From assembly GCF_913775985.1 (NCBI RefSeq), contig NZ_CAJYMB010000124.1, positions 1 through 64,000 on the forward strand: a stretch of 64,000 nucleotides of DNA, given 5' to 3'. Shown one piece after another: positions 46,892 through 58,231 of this stretch. Position numbers and translations under genes: made by a program. A model generated the notes under the pieces. The model was not told the origin of the DNA and did not search any database. It worked only from the letters and a program-made list of their open reading frames with translations. The stretch comes from an uncultured Pluralibacter sp. (GTDB lineage Bacteria; Pseudomonadota; Gammaproteobacteria; Enterobacterales; Enterobacteriaceae). Positions within the stretch are counted from its first letter, which is position 1. The number at the start of each line of letters is the position of its first letter.

Positions 46892-47851
46892 ATGCGGGTA
46901 CTGATTGTTAAAACCTCATCAATGGGCGACGTGCTGCACACGCTGCCTGCCCTGACCGACGCCGTACAAGCGATTCCGGACATTCGTTTTGACTGGGTGG
47001 TGGAAGAAGGCTTCGCGCAAATCCCCGGCTGGCACGCAGCGGTAGATCGGGTGATCCCGGTAGCAATCCGCCGCTGGCGCAAGGCGTGGTTCTCTGCGCC
47101 GGTGAAAGCGGAACGGCTGGCCTTTCGTCAGGCGGTGCAGGAACATAAATACGACGCGGTTATCGACGCGCAGGGGCTGGTAAAAAGCGCCGCGCTGGTG
47201 ACCCGGCTGGCGCGGGGCGTCAAACACGGCATGGACTGGCAAACCGCCCGCGAGCCGCTGGCGAGCCTGTTCTACAACCGCCGCCACCACATCGCTAAAC
47301 AGCAGCACGCCGTTGAGCGCACCCGGGAACTGTTCGCCAAAAGCCTCGGCTATAGCAAGCCGGAAACCCGCGGCGATTACGCCATCGCGCAGCATTTCCT
47401 GAATAACCTGAATGCTGAAGCGGAACAGTACGCCATCTTTCTGCATGCCACCACCCGCGACGACAAGCACTGGCCAGAAGCACGCTGGCGGGATCTGATC
47501 GCGCTGCTGGGCGCGTCGGGTATTCGCATCAGGCTGCCCTGGGGCGCACCGCATGAAGAGGCGAGAGCCAAAAGGCTGGCGGAAGGGTTTGACTACGTTG
47601 AAGTGCTGCCGAAGATGAGTCTGGAGGGCGTTGCAAGGGAGCTTGCCGGTGCGAAATTTGTGGTTTCGGTGGATACCGGGCTGAGCCATTTGACCGCCGC
47701 GCTGGACCGCCCTAACGTCACGCTGTACGGGCCGACGGATCCGGGGCTGATTGGGGGATATGGGAAGAATCAGGTGGTGTGTCGGGCGCCGGATGGGGAT
47801 CTCAGCGCCCTGACGGCTGATGCCGTTTTCGATAAGCTGGCGACGCTGTAG
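46892..47851 (+). CDS. waaC: ADP-heptose:LPS heptosyltransferase I
   Basis: 319 residues, GT9 family: VLIVKTSSMGDVLHTLPALTD at the N-terminus, then VIDAQGLVKSA, LHATTRDDKHWPEARW and FVVSVDTGLSHLTAALDRP. It adds the first heptose to Kdo2-lipid A. It ends 41 bases before the convergent waaL stop, with a 27-base dyad between. In K-12 waaL follows in the same direction; here it is opposite. Confidence 0.97.
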   Translation: MRVLIVKTSSMGDVLHTLPALTDAVQAIPDIRFDWVVEEGFAQIPGWHAAVDRVIPVAIRRWRKAWFSAPVKAERLAFRQAVQEHKYDAVIDAQGLVKSAALVTRLARGVKHGMDWQTAREPLASLFYNRRHHIAKQQHAVERTRELFAKSLGYSKPETRGDYAIAQHFLNNLNAEAEQYAIFLHATTRDDKHWPEARWRDLIALLGASGIRIRLPWGAPHEEARAKRLAEGFDYVEVLPKMSLEGVARELAGAKFVVSVDTGLSHLTAALDRPNVTLYGPTDPGLIGGYGKNQVVCRAPDGDLSALTADAVFDKLATL

Positions 47852-47859
47852 CATTTCTG

Positions 47860-47886
47860 TCGCTATCGGCGCAGCGCCGATAGCGA
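47860..47886. terminator. Strong dyad between waaC and waaL
   Basis: A perfect 13-bp inverted repeat TCGCTATCGGCGC / GCGCCGATAGCGA around one base. There is no T-run on either strand, so it is a terminator-like or message-stabilising hairpin between convergent operons rather than a classic terminator. Confidence 0.6.
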
Positions 47887-47892
47887 TGCCTG

Positions 47893-49155
47893 TTACTCCT
47901 TAATCTGTATCGGCTGCTTTATCTTTGAACCCGCTTTTAAAAAAACAAACAGCAACACGAAAGCGATAAATACGGATGTCGGCACAGATTTAGAAAAGAA
48001 GATGACGTCGCTTAATCCCTCTGCCAGCACCGCCAGCAGCATAACCAATATACACGGCTGCCTGGCTTTTTTTACCGCGTAGTAAATCAGCGAGAGGTAA
48101 ACCAGTAGAATTGATAAAACACCCGGCAGGCCGCGTGTCGACAGGGTTTCGATAAAATCGTTATGCAAGTGAGAGTCAATAAATTCAAGCGCGCCGCTTA
48201 ATCTTGGTTCTGCGGCTTCTACTTTTCTAATCTTCTCATTACGCTGCTCAATAGACTGCCCCCACGCATCATAGGTTTTTAGACCGAGCTCGTACATAGC
48301 CAGCCGGGCGCCGATTGAAGTTACGCTATCATTATTTTCATAATGCGTTAAATCGCTATTAATCTCCTGAGCCCTGTTCATGAGGGTATCTTTAAACAAG
48401 AATGCGCCAGCCACAGCCGCAATCAGGAAAAAAAGGTAAAGGCGATAATCAATCTTCTTGCTCAAAATACCTTCAACGGTAATAAGCAAGAAAATAGAGA
48501 CCAGATAAACCAAAATGACGGATCGCGTCCCTGTCGCGAAGAGAGTCAGGAAACCCAGCACGACAGTCAAAGCAAACAGTAGCGTTTTATATTTTATATC
48601 ACTTTTTAGCGTAGCAATTGCAGAGAGCAATGCAGAGCTCATTATCACATATCCCGCCGTTGTCGCGTGGGATGTTGATAAAATAATGCGATCGATGTGC
48701 AGGTGATAGTGCTGCCACATAGCAAATATAAAATAAATGACAGGTGCTACTAGCGCACCGCAAAGTATCCATTTCCGGGGTTGTATCATAAATGCAGTAT
48801 TATCATCAGATAACAGTGCAATAAAGATAAAGGCACTGAGTATAGCAAGCTTACCGGCCTCCATCGGCCCGCGATAGGCATTAGCAAAAACGGTGCCGGG
48901 TTCTTTATATAGCGTATACCAGGCCAGATTCATGATACCAAACAGGCATAATGCACAAAAAATCAAGAATGCCGGACTTTTCAGAAAGTCTTTTTTAGGC
49001 ATCATTACAATATATAATAATGAAAGCGCGCCTGCCGCATGCAACATTTTAGTTGCAATACCATCCTTAAAGGACAGGAAAATCAAAGAAGCTACACTCA
49101 ATATCAAAATCAGCGTCTTATTATATGAACTGATTTGATTTCTTGTTAAATGCAT
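47893..49155 (-). CDS. waaL: O-antigen ligase WaaL
   Basis: 420 residues from the ATG at 49155 (MHLTRNQISSYNKTL), with AAAGGG upstream. About 10-12 transmembrane segments and a large periplasmic loop near residues 260-340 containing GARLAMYELGLKTYD and the conserved ligase H in FIDSHLHNDFIETLSTRGLPG (Wzy_C-like). It transfers O antigen from undecaprenyl-PP to lipid A-core on the periplasmic face. It is the last gene of the leftward waaQ operon, an orientation known from some E. coli core types (R1-like) and unlike K-12. AT-rich relative to neighbours. Confidence 0.9.
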   Translation of the reverse strand: MHLTRNQISSYNKTLILILSVASLIFLSFKDGIATKMLHAAGALSLLYIVMMPKKDFLKSPAFLIFCALCLFGIMNLAWYTLYKEPGTVFANAYRGPMEAGKLAILSAFIFIALLSDDNTAFMIQPRKWILCGALVAPVIYFIFAMWQHYHLHIDRIILSTSHATTAGYVIMSSALLSAIATLKSDIKYKTLLFALTVVLGFLTLFATGTRSVILVYLVSIFLLITVEGILSKKIDYRLYLFFLIAAVAGAFLFKDTLMNRAQEINSDLTHYENNDSVTSIGARLAMYELGLKTYDAWGQSIEQRNEKIRKVEAAEPRLSGALEFIDSHLHNDFIETLSTRGLPGVLSILLVYLSLIYYAVKKARQPCILVMLLAVLAEGLSDVIFFSKSVPTSVFIAFVLLFVFLKAGSKIKQPIQIKE

Positions 49156-49276
49156 ACATTGCCCTTTACAATACAATAAATTACCCATCCTAAAAAGTTC
49201 GAGTTACTCGAAGTAGGACGGATATAAGACCAATTTTCGTCGTTTTCCCAGCTATCGTGTAGGATAAACCTACCGA

Positions 49277-50260
49277 TTAAGGCTTTCTATTAATTAAGCG
49301 AACAACTTTCCATACAAGAATGTTATCGCTCTTAAGAATTTTAATTTTCTTCCTTGATTTAGTATCCAGAGTTTTAATATTTGCAGGTTCACTGAATTCA
49401 TTTCTGTTTTCAGCAACCAGTTGCTTCAGCAGACTAAAATCACCGTAAAGCAGCGTCTTCCACATATATCTGACTTTATGATGAAACATCTTCTCAGACA
49501 ACATTTGTAAAACCTTATGACGCTCTTCTCCCTGATAAATCTCCTCCATTGCCTGGTAAATTAGACCGTGAGCATAAGATTCATGCTGATAATGATTGAG
49601 CGTTCTTTTTGAGTTCATAAGCGAGTCCTCCCGGAACATGTGCGTATACATGTAAGAGGGAACAGAGCTTACGTGGCAGAGGGTCAAAAGTTTATAAATA
49701 AAAAGAAGATCTTCACCTAACCGCAATCTCTCGTCAAAATATAAACCAATTTCTTCGACGTATTCACGCTTAAGAAATATGCCGCCGACGTGAAATTTGA
49801 CCTTTTTATTCAAAAAATCGAGCAGGATAAGGCCTTCTGCGAAGTTAGAGTCAATACTTTTATAAGTACCAGTATCTCTTCCCTGATAGCGATGTAATCC
49901 ACAGTAGATTGCATTTGCCCCCGTCTCCAGGTGTCTGGCATACATCTTATCTAAAAATGCAGGATCGTACTGATCGTCATCATCCAAAAAAGAGATAAAT
50001 TCGCCTTTTGCAGCTTTTATGCCGGCATTCCGGGCTGAAGAAACACCGCCGTTGACCTTATTGATAACGACCAGTTTTTGATTAGAGGCAGCTTCCTGCT
50101 CCAGTATTTCTAATGTGTTATCTTTAGAACCGTCGTTGACAACTACGATTTCAAAATTACAGTAGCTTTGCTGCTCTAATTTTTTAAGCGTGTTTTTTAT
50201 ATAACTCGATGAATTATAGGTAGGAATGATGACAGATACTAATGGATAATTTTTCATCAT
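49277..50260 (-). CDS. GT2-family glycosyltransferase of the outer core (WaaV-like)
   Basis: 327 residues. Inverting GT-A enzyme: VSVIIPTYNSSSYIKNTL, VVVNDGSKDNT, NGGVSSARNAGIKAAKG and the metal-binding FLDDDDQYDPAF. A C-terminal basic helical tail (KSRKKIKILKSDN) may contact the membrane. By family and position (between waaY and waaL) it could be the beta-1,3-glucosyltransferase WaaV type of E. coli R1 core, but donor, acceptor and linkage cannot be read from sequence. AT-rich. Starts 92 nt after waaY; two ATGs are adjacent at the start (50260, 50257). Confidence 0.82.
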   Translation of the reverse strand: MMKNYPLVSVIIPTYNSSSYIKNTLKKLEQQSYCNFEIVVVNDGSKDNTLEILEQEAASNQKLVVINKVNGGVSSARNAGIKAAKGEFISFLDDDDQYDPAFLDKMYARHLETGANAIYCGLHRYQGRDTGTYKSIDSNFAEGLILLDFLNKKVKFHVGGIFLKREYVEEIGLYFDERLRLGEDLLFIYKLLTLCHVSSVPSYMYTHMFREDSLMNSKRTLNHYQHESYAHGLIYQAMEEIYQGEERHKVLQMLSEKMFHHKVRYMWKTLLYGDFSLLKQLVAENRNEFSEPANIKTLDTKSRKKIKILKSDNILVWKVVRLINRKP

Positions 50261-50352
50261 ATTAACACACTGGTGCGTAATCCGATGTAGAAAAGTGATG
50301 ACTGGCTAATGAACAGTAAGACATTGCCGCCTGCCTATTTAGAGTGAACATA

Positions 50353-51045
50353 TCATTTTTTACCCTTCAACTTCTTAATAAATTTCCGAAGCCGGGTCTT
50401 ATATATTACAGAATAATAACCAAAATCTTTAATCTCGTTAGGAATCGCAAGATGCCGCTCCATTGCAAGACGATCCCGGGCCTTTCTGTCGGCAGTGCTG
50501 CTTTTACCAGAAAGATCGATAATGCGCACGCCGTCTTTACTTACAATAAAATTGCCGCGGTGGGGATCGCCAGATAGCATGTTTAGCGCGTGCAGCTTTT
50601 CCATTGAGGATTTAATCTCGGCTCTGACATTATCCGGGATCTCATCCATATCGTTAAGCTCAACACCTTCAACGTACTCAATCAGCATAATAAAAACGCT
50701 GGCATAATTGAATATTTTTCGTTCGGCCAGAAAATAGAAATCGTTGGGAAACGTCAGACCGGCGTTGCGTACCCGATCGGTTTCAACGATCAGGTTTTTA
50801 TAGTAATCCCCCTTCACGAACGACTTAAAAAAACGTTCGTTACGCTTTGTCTTCGGCGCGAACACCTTGAACACGTAGCGGCCATAGCGGGTATCAATCA
50901 GAGACACTTTAGTGTCATCAATGTTACGCAATACTTTTACGGTTTTAACATTATAGCTCAGGATATCATCAAATATCTCTTTGTAGCGTGCATCATTATC
51001 TTTGTAATAAAATGCAAAACCGCGGTATTTGGTTGATGTAATCAT
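50353..51045 (-). CDS. waaY: LPS core heptose(II) kinase WaaY
   Basis: 230 residues. Kinase-like fold of the WaaY/RfaY family: VSLIDTRYGRYVFKVFAPKTKR (nucleotide-binding lysine region), FIMLIEYVEGVELND, and the catalytic loop SGDPHRGNFIVSKDGVRIIDLSGK. It phosphorylates heptose II and, with WaaP, gives the negatively charged inner core needed for outer-membrane stability. The ATG overlaps the upstream GT8 gene stop by 4 nt. Confidence 0.9.
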   Translation of the reverse strand: MITSTKYRGFAFYYKDNDARYKEIFDDILSYNVKTVKVLRNIDDTKVSLIDTRYGRYVFKVFAPKTKRNERFFKSFVKGDYYKNLIVETDRVRNAGLTFPNDFYFLAERKIFNYASVFIMLIEYVEGVELNDMDEIPDNVRAEIKSSMEKLHALNMLSGDPHRGNFIVSKDGVRIIDLSGKSSTADRKARDRLAMERHLAIPNEIKDFGYYSVIYKTRLRKFIKKLKGKK

Positions 51046-52061
51046 AATATTTTCTTAATTTTATATCTTATTAATGCCATGATGCCAGAAAGATAATGTC
51101 CCTGAGTGAACTGGTGCTTATAGGCTTTTTGCATCTCAACACGTGATTTCGCGGCCTGCAGCGGGCTGTCCCGCCACGGAGACGCCTGCCAGGCGTTATT
51201 GAATACGTCGCGGGAGCGATAGTCCGCCCAGGCATGCCACGGTTTGGTGATACCGGTATAGTGGACCAAAACCGTATCATCAGTAATGACAGAAAGGTAT
51301 TTTTGATGGGTTTTATCTTTCAGCTCGGACTTCAGAGTAAAAACCGTATTAAACCTGCGCGGAAAATAGATCAGCTTCCGGCTTAACAGCACATTTAAAA
51401 CATCCTGATCGGGATACTTTATCACCGCGCCATAATCAGAGGATAGCAGCATTTCAAGCGCGCTGTGGGTTAATTTCTGTGCGTGCCATTCTTTAAGATT
51501 TACGCACATAACCCCGGAATTAAAATAGTGTTCTCTGTCAGCTAAAAGGCTACCCAGTCGTTCAATACTGCGTGCTTTTGTGCCCGGCAGATCGTCAACC
51601 ACCACCGCAATACTCTCGCCGAAATCCACTTCGGCAAAAGCGCTAAGGTTACCGGCGCATATAACGTCCGCATCCAGATACAGGACGCGATCGGTTTGGC
51701 TATCAAGGTATTCGTAAGCCAGCAGCCGGTAGTACATCGCATGTGACCAGGCTTTTGTGCTCGGTAAGGTGGTAAAAAAAGCAGCATCAACATCATATAT
51801 GACGATGAGCGTAGAATATTTACGCGCGATCTCGTCGAGATTGCTCAAGTATTCATCGCTACATGCTTCGGTGAAGATATGAAAAACAAAGCGCCGGTCA
51901 GCATTATTAATCAACACTGAAACAATCGAGATCCCCACGCCAAGCTGATAATTAGCATCGGTTCCGTAGGTAATATGAAAGAGATTATCCTGCTGCTGCA
52001 GCGTCCGATCGCCTAATACCGTGGTCTTTTTTATCGAATCCCGGAGAGAGTAATTAAGCAT
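51042..52061 (-). CDS. GT8 LPS glycosyltransferase (WaaJ/WaaR/WaaT-like)
   Basis: 339 residues. Retaining GT8 fold: NLFHITYGTDANYQLGVGIS, DxD motif in RVLYLDADVICAG, YFNSGVMCVNLKEW, YPDQDVLNVLL and VLVHYTGITKPWHAW. Second of two tandem GT8 genes, the usual layout of waaO(I)-waaJ/R/T for the second and third outer-core hexoses. Whether it adds glucose or galactose, and in alpha-1,2 or other linkage, is not decidable here. Its ATG shares a base with the previous stop (TAATG). Confidence 0.88.
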   Translation of the reverse strand: MLNYSLRDSIKKTTVLGDRTLQQQDNLFHITYGTDANYQLGVGISIVSVLINNADRRFVFHIFTEACSDEYLSNLDEIARKYSTLIVIYDVDAAFFTTLPSTKAWSHAMYYRLLAYEYLDSQTDRVLYLDADVICAGNLSAFAEVDFGESIAVVVDDLPGTKARSIERLGSLLADREHYFNSGVMCVNLKEWHAQKLTHSALEMLLSSDYGAVIKYPDQDVLNVLLSRKLIYFPRRFNTVFTLKSELKDKTHQKYLSVITDDTVLVHYTGITKPWHAWADYRSRDVFNNAWQASPWRDSPLQAAKSRVEMQKAYKHQFTQGHYLSGIMALIRYKIKKIL

Positions 52062-53071
52062 TATTGAGTCAACTTAGCTTTAAAATAGAGACAGTAATAT
52101 TTAATACCGGCAAGCCGTTGCCGCTGCTTAAAGCTGTGTTTAGCCGCGTAGCGAAACTGCATGCTCGTGCGGGGCGATTGAAACGCCACATCCCGCCACG
52201 AGGACGCGCTTTTAGCACGCGTGTAGGGCCCGGAAATGTCGTAGCCGCAGGCGTAGGCGTGCCACGGCTTGGTCGGACCAATATAGTGCAGCAGCACCGC
52301 TTCGCGCTCGTTGGGGCGCGGATGCCTGTTTTGCAGCTCATAGTTCAGGCTATACTGGACATTATACTTACGATCGATAAACAGAACGCTGCCGCAGGTA
52401 ATCAGGTTCAGGACATCCTGATCGAAATAGCTCAGTCGACTGACAACATCCGGATCGCGCAGCAGCGCCACGGCGCGCGGCGTCACGTCCTGCTGATACC
52501 ATCGCTGCGTATCAATCAGCAAAACGCCGCTGTTGTAATAGCCCTTCGCCAGCGCTTTTTCGCCGAGGCTTTCTGCTCTGTTTGCCCACCAGCGCTCGTC
52601 GCGTTCGGTGACGGCGGCAACAGTATTGCCCTCAAGTCCGATATCAAAAAGCGGCTGCAGCGGACCGGTGCAGACAATATCGGAGTCGATATACAGCACC
52701 TTCTCTTTCTTCTGATAAAAGTAGTCGGCGATGATAAAACGGTAATAGATGGCCGTAGACCAGAGCTTATTTTCCGGCAGCGACGTTAGCAGGTCGCTGT
52801 TGATGATATGGATAACCACGCTAACCCGCTCGTTTTCGGCAAAAGCTTCAAAGCGGGCGCGATGGATATCATCGATGCCGTTGGTGAAAATATGGAAAGC
52901 GATATCTGACTGCGGATTTTCCGCCGCTACGGAAAAGGCGGACACGGCCGCGCCGGGCATAAAACTCGCGTCGGTACCGTAGCAGACCGTCATCTCGCCC
53001 TGAGGCGCACTGTCGCGCCGGTGAATAAAAGAGAGAGTTTCCAGCACAATATTGTCATCGAAATAACGCAT
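52061..53071 (-). CDS. GT8 LPS alpha-1,3-hexosyltransferase (WaaO/WaaI-like)
   Basis: 336 residues. GT8 motifs: MTVCYGTDASFMPGAAVSAFS, DxD in KVLYIDSDIVCTGPL, YYNSGVLLIDTQRWY, FDQDVLNLITCG and LLHYIGPTKPWHAYA. First of two tandem GT8 genes after waaP, the position of waaO (alpha-1,3-glucosyl) or waaI (alpha-1,3-galactosyl) transferase, which extends the first outer-core glucose set by WaaG. Sugar specificity is not resolved. Starts 12 nt after waaP. Confidence 0.88.
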   Translation of the reverse strand: MRYFDDNIVLETLSFIHRRDSAPQGEMTVCYGTDASFMPGAAVSAFSVAAENPQSDIAFHIFTNGIDDIHRARFEAFAENERVSVVIHIINSDLLTSLPENKLWSTAIYYRFIIADYFYQKKEKVLYIDSDIVCTGPLQPLFDIGLEGNTVAAVTERDERWWANRAESLGEKALAKGYYNSGVLLIDTQRWYQQDVTPRAVALLRDPDVVSRLSYFDQDVLNLITCGSVLFIDRKYNVQYSLNYELQNRHPRPNEREAVLLHYIGPTKPWHAYACGYDISGPYTRAKSASSWRDVAFQSPRTSMQFRYAAKHSFKQRQRLAGIKYYCLYFKAKLTQ

Positions 53072-53083
53072 AGGTTTATCTTC

Positions 53084-53881
53084 CTAAAGGGCCTTGCGAA
53101 CAGTTCGCTCTCTGATCTTCTCGGCTTTCTGCCCCGCTTCCACCAGCAGGCGCTGCTCGCTCGCGATTATTTCTTTCAGCGGCTTATTAAAATAGACCCG
53201 CATAAAGCGATAAATATCCCGCCGGGTAAGCCCAATGTTCATTGACGAGAAATAGAGGCCGATCAGGTCTTTGTCGCGCCAGCGGCGGGGCACTCTGGTG
53301 CGGATCTGCGCCCGGTGCAGGTCGATAACCGAAATCTTCAAATCGTCCTCGCGCCCGCTGAACGGAAGGTGCAGCAGAAAGTGGCAGATGTAGCAGTCGC
53401 GGTGGTTGATCCCGCCGGCGTGCATGTCGCGCACCATCGTCGCCACGCGATGAATAATCATCCGCTTCACCCGCACGTCCGGCGGATTCGTTGCCCAGTC
53501 CGCGCAGTAGTCTTCCAGGCTGACGGTGGGCGTTAAGTCTTCGGTAATAATGAACGAGGTGCGGGTCAGCGGATTGAGCCCCTTTTCACCAAACCCCACG
53601 CCGCACATTGTATCGACACCCAGCTTGTGGAGCCGGTGAATGGCATGCCACTCCCGGTCGGCGCCCAGCACCGGCGCGCGCAGCGACAGCAGATTTTTAA
53701 CGATCTCTTTGAGCGTCGTTCCTTTGTGCCATTTGAGAAAATAGCTTTTCCCCGCGGCCTCAAAGCGCAGCGTGCGGCGGGTCTCAAGCTCGCGGAAGAC
53801 CTCACCGTCCAGCTTTTTAACCTCTTCAAATGCGTCTTTACCGCGCCACAGCGTGGTAAAGGGCTCTTTCAGCTCAACCAT
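53084..53881 (-). CDS. waaP: LPS core heptose(I) kinase WaaP
   Basis: 265 residues from the ATG at 53881 ([20 protein letters not shown]), which aligns with E. coli WaaP; the ATG lies inside the waaG end (8-nt overlap). Protein-kinase-like: nucleotide-binding [15 protein letters not shown], catalytic loop [16 protein letters not shown] and metal site [12 protein letters not shown]. It phosphorylates heptose I, required for WaaQ and WaaY action and for outer-membrane integrity. Confidence 0.96.
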   Translation of the reverse strand: MVELKEPFTTLWRGKDAFEEVKKLDGEVFRELETRRTLRFEAAGKSYFLKWHKGTTLKEIVKNLLSLRAPVLGADREWHAIHRLHKLGVDTMCGVGFGEKGLNPLTRTSFIITEDLTPTVSLEDYCADWATNPPDVRVKRMIIHRVATMVRDMHAGGINHRDCYICHFLLHLPFSGREDDLKISVIDLHRAQIRTRVPRRWRDKDLIGLYFSSMNIGLTRRDIYRFMRVYFNKPLKEIIASEQRLLVEAGQKAEKIRERTVRKAL

Positions 53882-54998
53882 CAAGACCACCCGTTATAAT
53901 GTCCGCCGCCTTTTCCGGCAGACTGTATAGATCCTGCGTGTCGGCGTAGTGCCGCGCATTTTCAGCCCAGGCGGTGCACAGCGCGGGCTGAGCAAGCGCT
54001 TTACGCAATATTTCGTTCAACGCTTCCTGGCGAAATGGCTCGGCCAGAACGTCGCCGCAGTTTGCATCCGCCACATAGTGCGCGTAGCCGCAAACTGCCG
54101 TAGTCAGTACAGGTAAGCCCGCGGCAATCGCCTCCAGCAGCACGATGCCTGCCGCTTCCTGATACGCCGGATGCAGCAGCAGATCCGCCGCGGCCATCAG
54201 CTCGGCGACATCGTCGCGCCCGGCAAAAAAGCGGACGTTGCCCTTCACGCCGAGCTTCTCTGCCAGGGCGGCAAACTTCTTCGGCTTATCCTGACCGACC
54301 ACGTACAGCAGCGTATTGTGCCGCACGCTCTCCGGCAGCGCCGCCAGCGCCCGCACCGAGCGATCGACACCTTTGCGGGTAAAGTCAGAACCCACCTGCA
54401 GCAGCAGGTGCTGCTGGGCGCCGATACCGTTTTTTTGCCGGTATACCGCCCGCGCGTCGGGGATCTGCTGGCTGTATTTTCTGTCCGGATAGATACCCGG
54501 CGGCAGAATGCGGAAGCGCTCGGCTTCTGTCTGATAGTGCCGCTGGAAATCAGCGATCTGCTTATCGGTAAGCATCAGCAGCTGGGTGGTATTCCCTTGC
54601 TCAAAGGTGGCCCGCTCGAAGGCCGCATAGTGCCGGTAGCGGGAGGTAAGGCGATAGAAGAACCCTTTTTCGCGGGCGACCTTCTCGGCGTAGCAAACAT
54701 CAGCAGCGTAGTAGACATCGAGTCCCGGCATCTTGTTAAAGCCGACAATCCGGTCTACCGGATGCGCCTGCAGGTGGGACTCGACCCAGGCGTGATACTG
54801 CGCATTGCGCCCGTGATTGGTGCGGGAAGTGACCGGCACCTCGATCACTTCGAAGCTGCCGGGACGCTCGCCTTCCCAGGACTGGGTATAGACGTGGACA
54901 TGGTGCCCGCGCGCGGCCACGGTCTGCGCGATGCGCATAAAGTCGCGCTGCAGGCCGCCGAACGGAAAATATTTGTATAAGCAAAATGCGACAATCAT
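53874..54998 (-). CDS. waaG: LPS glucosyltransferase I WaaG
   Basis: 374 residues, GT4 family: N-terminal [18 protein letters not shown], acceptor region [21 protein letters not shown], and the donor site [20 protein letters not shown] and [19 protein letters not shown]. It adds the first glucose of the outer core to heptose II. ATGA overlap with waaQ; overlaps waaP by 8 nt. Confidence 0.97.
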   Translation of the reverse strand: MIVAFCLYKYFPFGGLQRDFMRIAQTVAARGHHVHVYTQSWEGERPGSFEVIEVPVTSRTNHGRNAQYHAWVESHLQAHPVDRIVGFNKMPGLDVYYAADVCYAEKVAREKGFFYRLTSRYRHYAAFERATFEQGNTTQLLMLTDKQIADFQRHYQTEAERFRILPPGIYPDRKYSQQIPDARAVYRQKNGIGAQQHLLLQVGSDFTRKGVDRSVRALAALPESVRHNTLLYVVGQDKPKKFAALAEKLGVKGNVRFFAGRDDVAELMAAADLLLHPAYQEAAGIVLLEAIAAGLPVLTTAVCGYAHYVADANCGDVLAEPFRQEALNEILRKALAQPALCTAWAENARHYADTQDLYSLPEKAADIITGGLDG

Positions 54999-56050
54999 GC
55001 GGACGCTCCCGGATACGCCGCCAGCAGTTTATCCACCGCGGCAATCACGTCCTGTGCCGGAATAGCAGAAAGGTACATCTCGCTGCGGTCCCGCTGCTCG
55101 CGGTCCGGCATCGGCCGGTAATCGCCGGCCCAGAACTGAATCATTTTATTTGACCACGGCCGCCAGAATTTATGATCCGTGGCGCCGAACAGGCTTATCA
55201 GCGGCGTATCAACCGCCGCCGCAATGTGGGCCGGCGCGGAGTCTACGCCGATAAACAGGCAGGCGCCATCGATAAGCGCGCCCAGCTCCGGGAAGGTCAG
55301 CTTGCCGGCGAGCGCCGTCACCGGCGTCTGGCTGCAGCCGTCGGCAATCGCGTTGACGCAGGCTAAATCGTCGGCGCCTGGCCCTGAGGTCAGCACCACT
55401 TCCAGGCCGCGTGCGTGAAGCGCATCGATCACCTGAGAGAACTTTTCGTTGTTCCAGCATTTGAATATCTGCCGCGCCGTCGGCTGGATCACCACGTAGC
55501 GCGGCCCCACTCCGGCACGGGCCAGCTCGTCGCGCACGCGCTCCCGGGCAGCGGGCGGATAGCTCATGGTGGTTCGGGCAATTGTCTCTTTTAGCCTCAG
55601 CGGCGCCAGCACCGAGAGATTGCTCTCGACGACGTTGCCGCCCTGCAGCGGAGCCAGTCGGGTAAAGCTGTTTTTCCAGAAGGCGGACTGCCGGTGCGTG
55701 TAGTCCTGGGAAATGCTCAACGGCGCATTGATGAGCCTGACCAGCATCGCCACCATCCACTGATCGGCCAGATTCACAATCAGATCGTAATGGTTAGCCC
55801 GCAGCGTCTTTACGAGATGCAGAAAGTTAGTGATTTTTTCGCCAGTTTTGGCTTTTTTGTTCTTAATGCCGTAAAGCGTATGAATTTCAGGGTTTTCAGA
55901 CAAAATAGGCATCGTGTCTTCGTAGAGAAGCACGTCGATGCGGGCATCGGGATAATTTTGTTTCAGCGTGCTAATCACGGGGGTTGTCAGCAGCATATCC
56001 CCGTGGAAACGCATTTTTATGAGCAAAATTTTTCGAAAAGGCTTATCCAC
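54995..56050 (-). CDS. waaQ: Heptosyltransferase III WaaQ
   Basis: 351 residues from a GTG at 56050 (the conserved MDKPFRKILLIKMRFHGDM start). GT9: MRFHGDMLLTTPVIS, VIQPTARQIFKCWNNEKF and FIGVDSAPAHIAAAVDTPLISLFGATDH. Adds the branching heptose III. First gene of the leftward core operon, with a JUMPStart/ops element 49 bases upstream. GAG is the only weak ribosome signal seen. Confidence 0.96.
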   Translation of the reverse strand: MDKPFRKILLIKMRFHGDMLLTTPVISTLKQNYPDARIDVLLYEDTMPILSENPEIHTLYGIKNKKAKTGEKITNFLHLVKTLRANHYDLIVNLADQWMVAMLVRLINAPLSISQDYTHRQSAFWKNSFTRLAPLQGGNVVESNLSVLAPLRLKETIARTTMSYPPAARERVRDELARAGVGPRYVVIQPTARQIFKCWNNEKFSQVIDALHARGLEVVLTSGPGADDLACVNAIADGCSQTPVTALAGKLTFPELGALIDGACLFIGVDSAPAHIAAAVDTPLISLFGATDHKFWRPWSNKMIQFWAGDYRPMPDREQRDRSEMYLSAIPAQDVIAAVDKLLAAYPGASA

Positions 56051-56461
56051 AAGCGACTCTTTTGTTGAGATTGTCCGTCAGAAAGTAAGCAGAAAAAGCA
56101 CGCTACCGCCCCAGGCTCAACAGCTACCCGTCCGCGAATACCGCACTTGCTTTAACGCGCTAGTGTAGCACTTCTTTATGTGCAATCCGACCTGAATGAA
56201 ATTCAGGCAAATTTTTATTTTTTACCTTTAAAAACATTAAGATATTAATATTTGATACTGAGAGCGTTACCGCACTTTTGCACTTATGGATTTAGCAACG
56301 TGCTAAATATCAACGAAACGAATAAAAATACAAAAAAACGGTGAGTCTGTGGGTACAGCGGGCTGGTTAAGCGCTATTTCAGTCAAATCAGGGAAAAGTA
56401 ATGGCAAAGGACAGGCTAAATACATAGAATCCCCAGCACATTCATAAGTCAGCTACCTACT
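56051..56461. promoter_or_regulatory. waaQ-waaA divergent control region
   Basis: 411 bases without a gene. The waaQ side holds the JUMPStart element; the middle (56190-56340) is AT-rich and should contain the two divergent promoters, which I cannot place exactly. Confidence 0.55.
56099..56137 (-). promoter_or_regulatory. JUMPStart/ops element of the waaQ operon
   Basis: On the reverse strand the 39-base JUMPStart pattern is seen, with GGTAGCTGTTGAGCC followed by the ops core GGCGGTAGCGTG (56110-56099). RfaH is recruited at ops to prevent early termination and to boost translation in long LPS operons. It is close to the E. coli/Salmonella waaQ element and 49 bases before the waaQ GTG, so RfaH control is expected. 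Confidence 0.93.
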
Positions 56462-58227
<1,766 letters not shown>

Positions 58228-58231
58228 GCGC

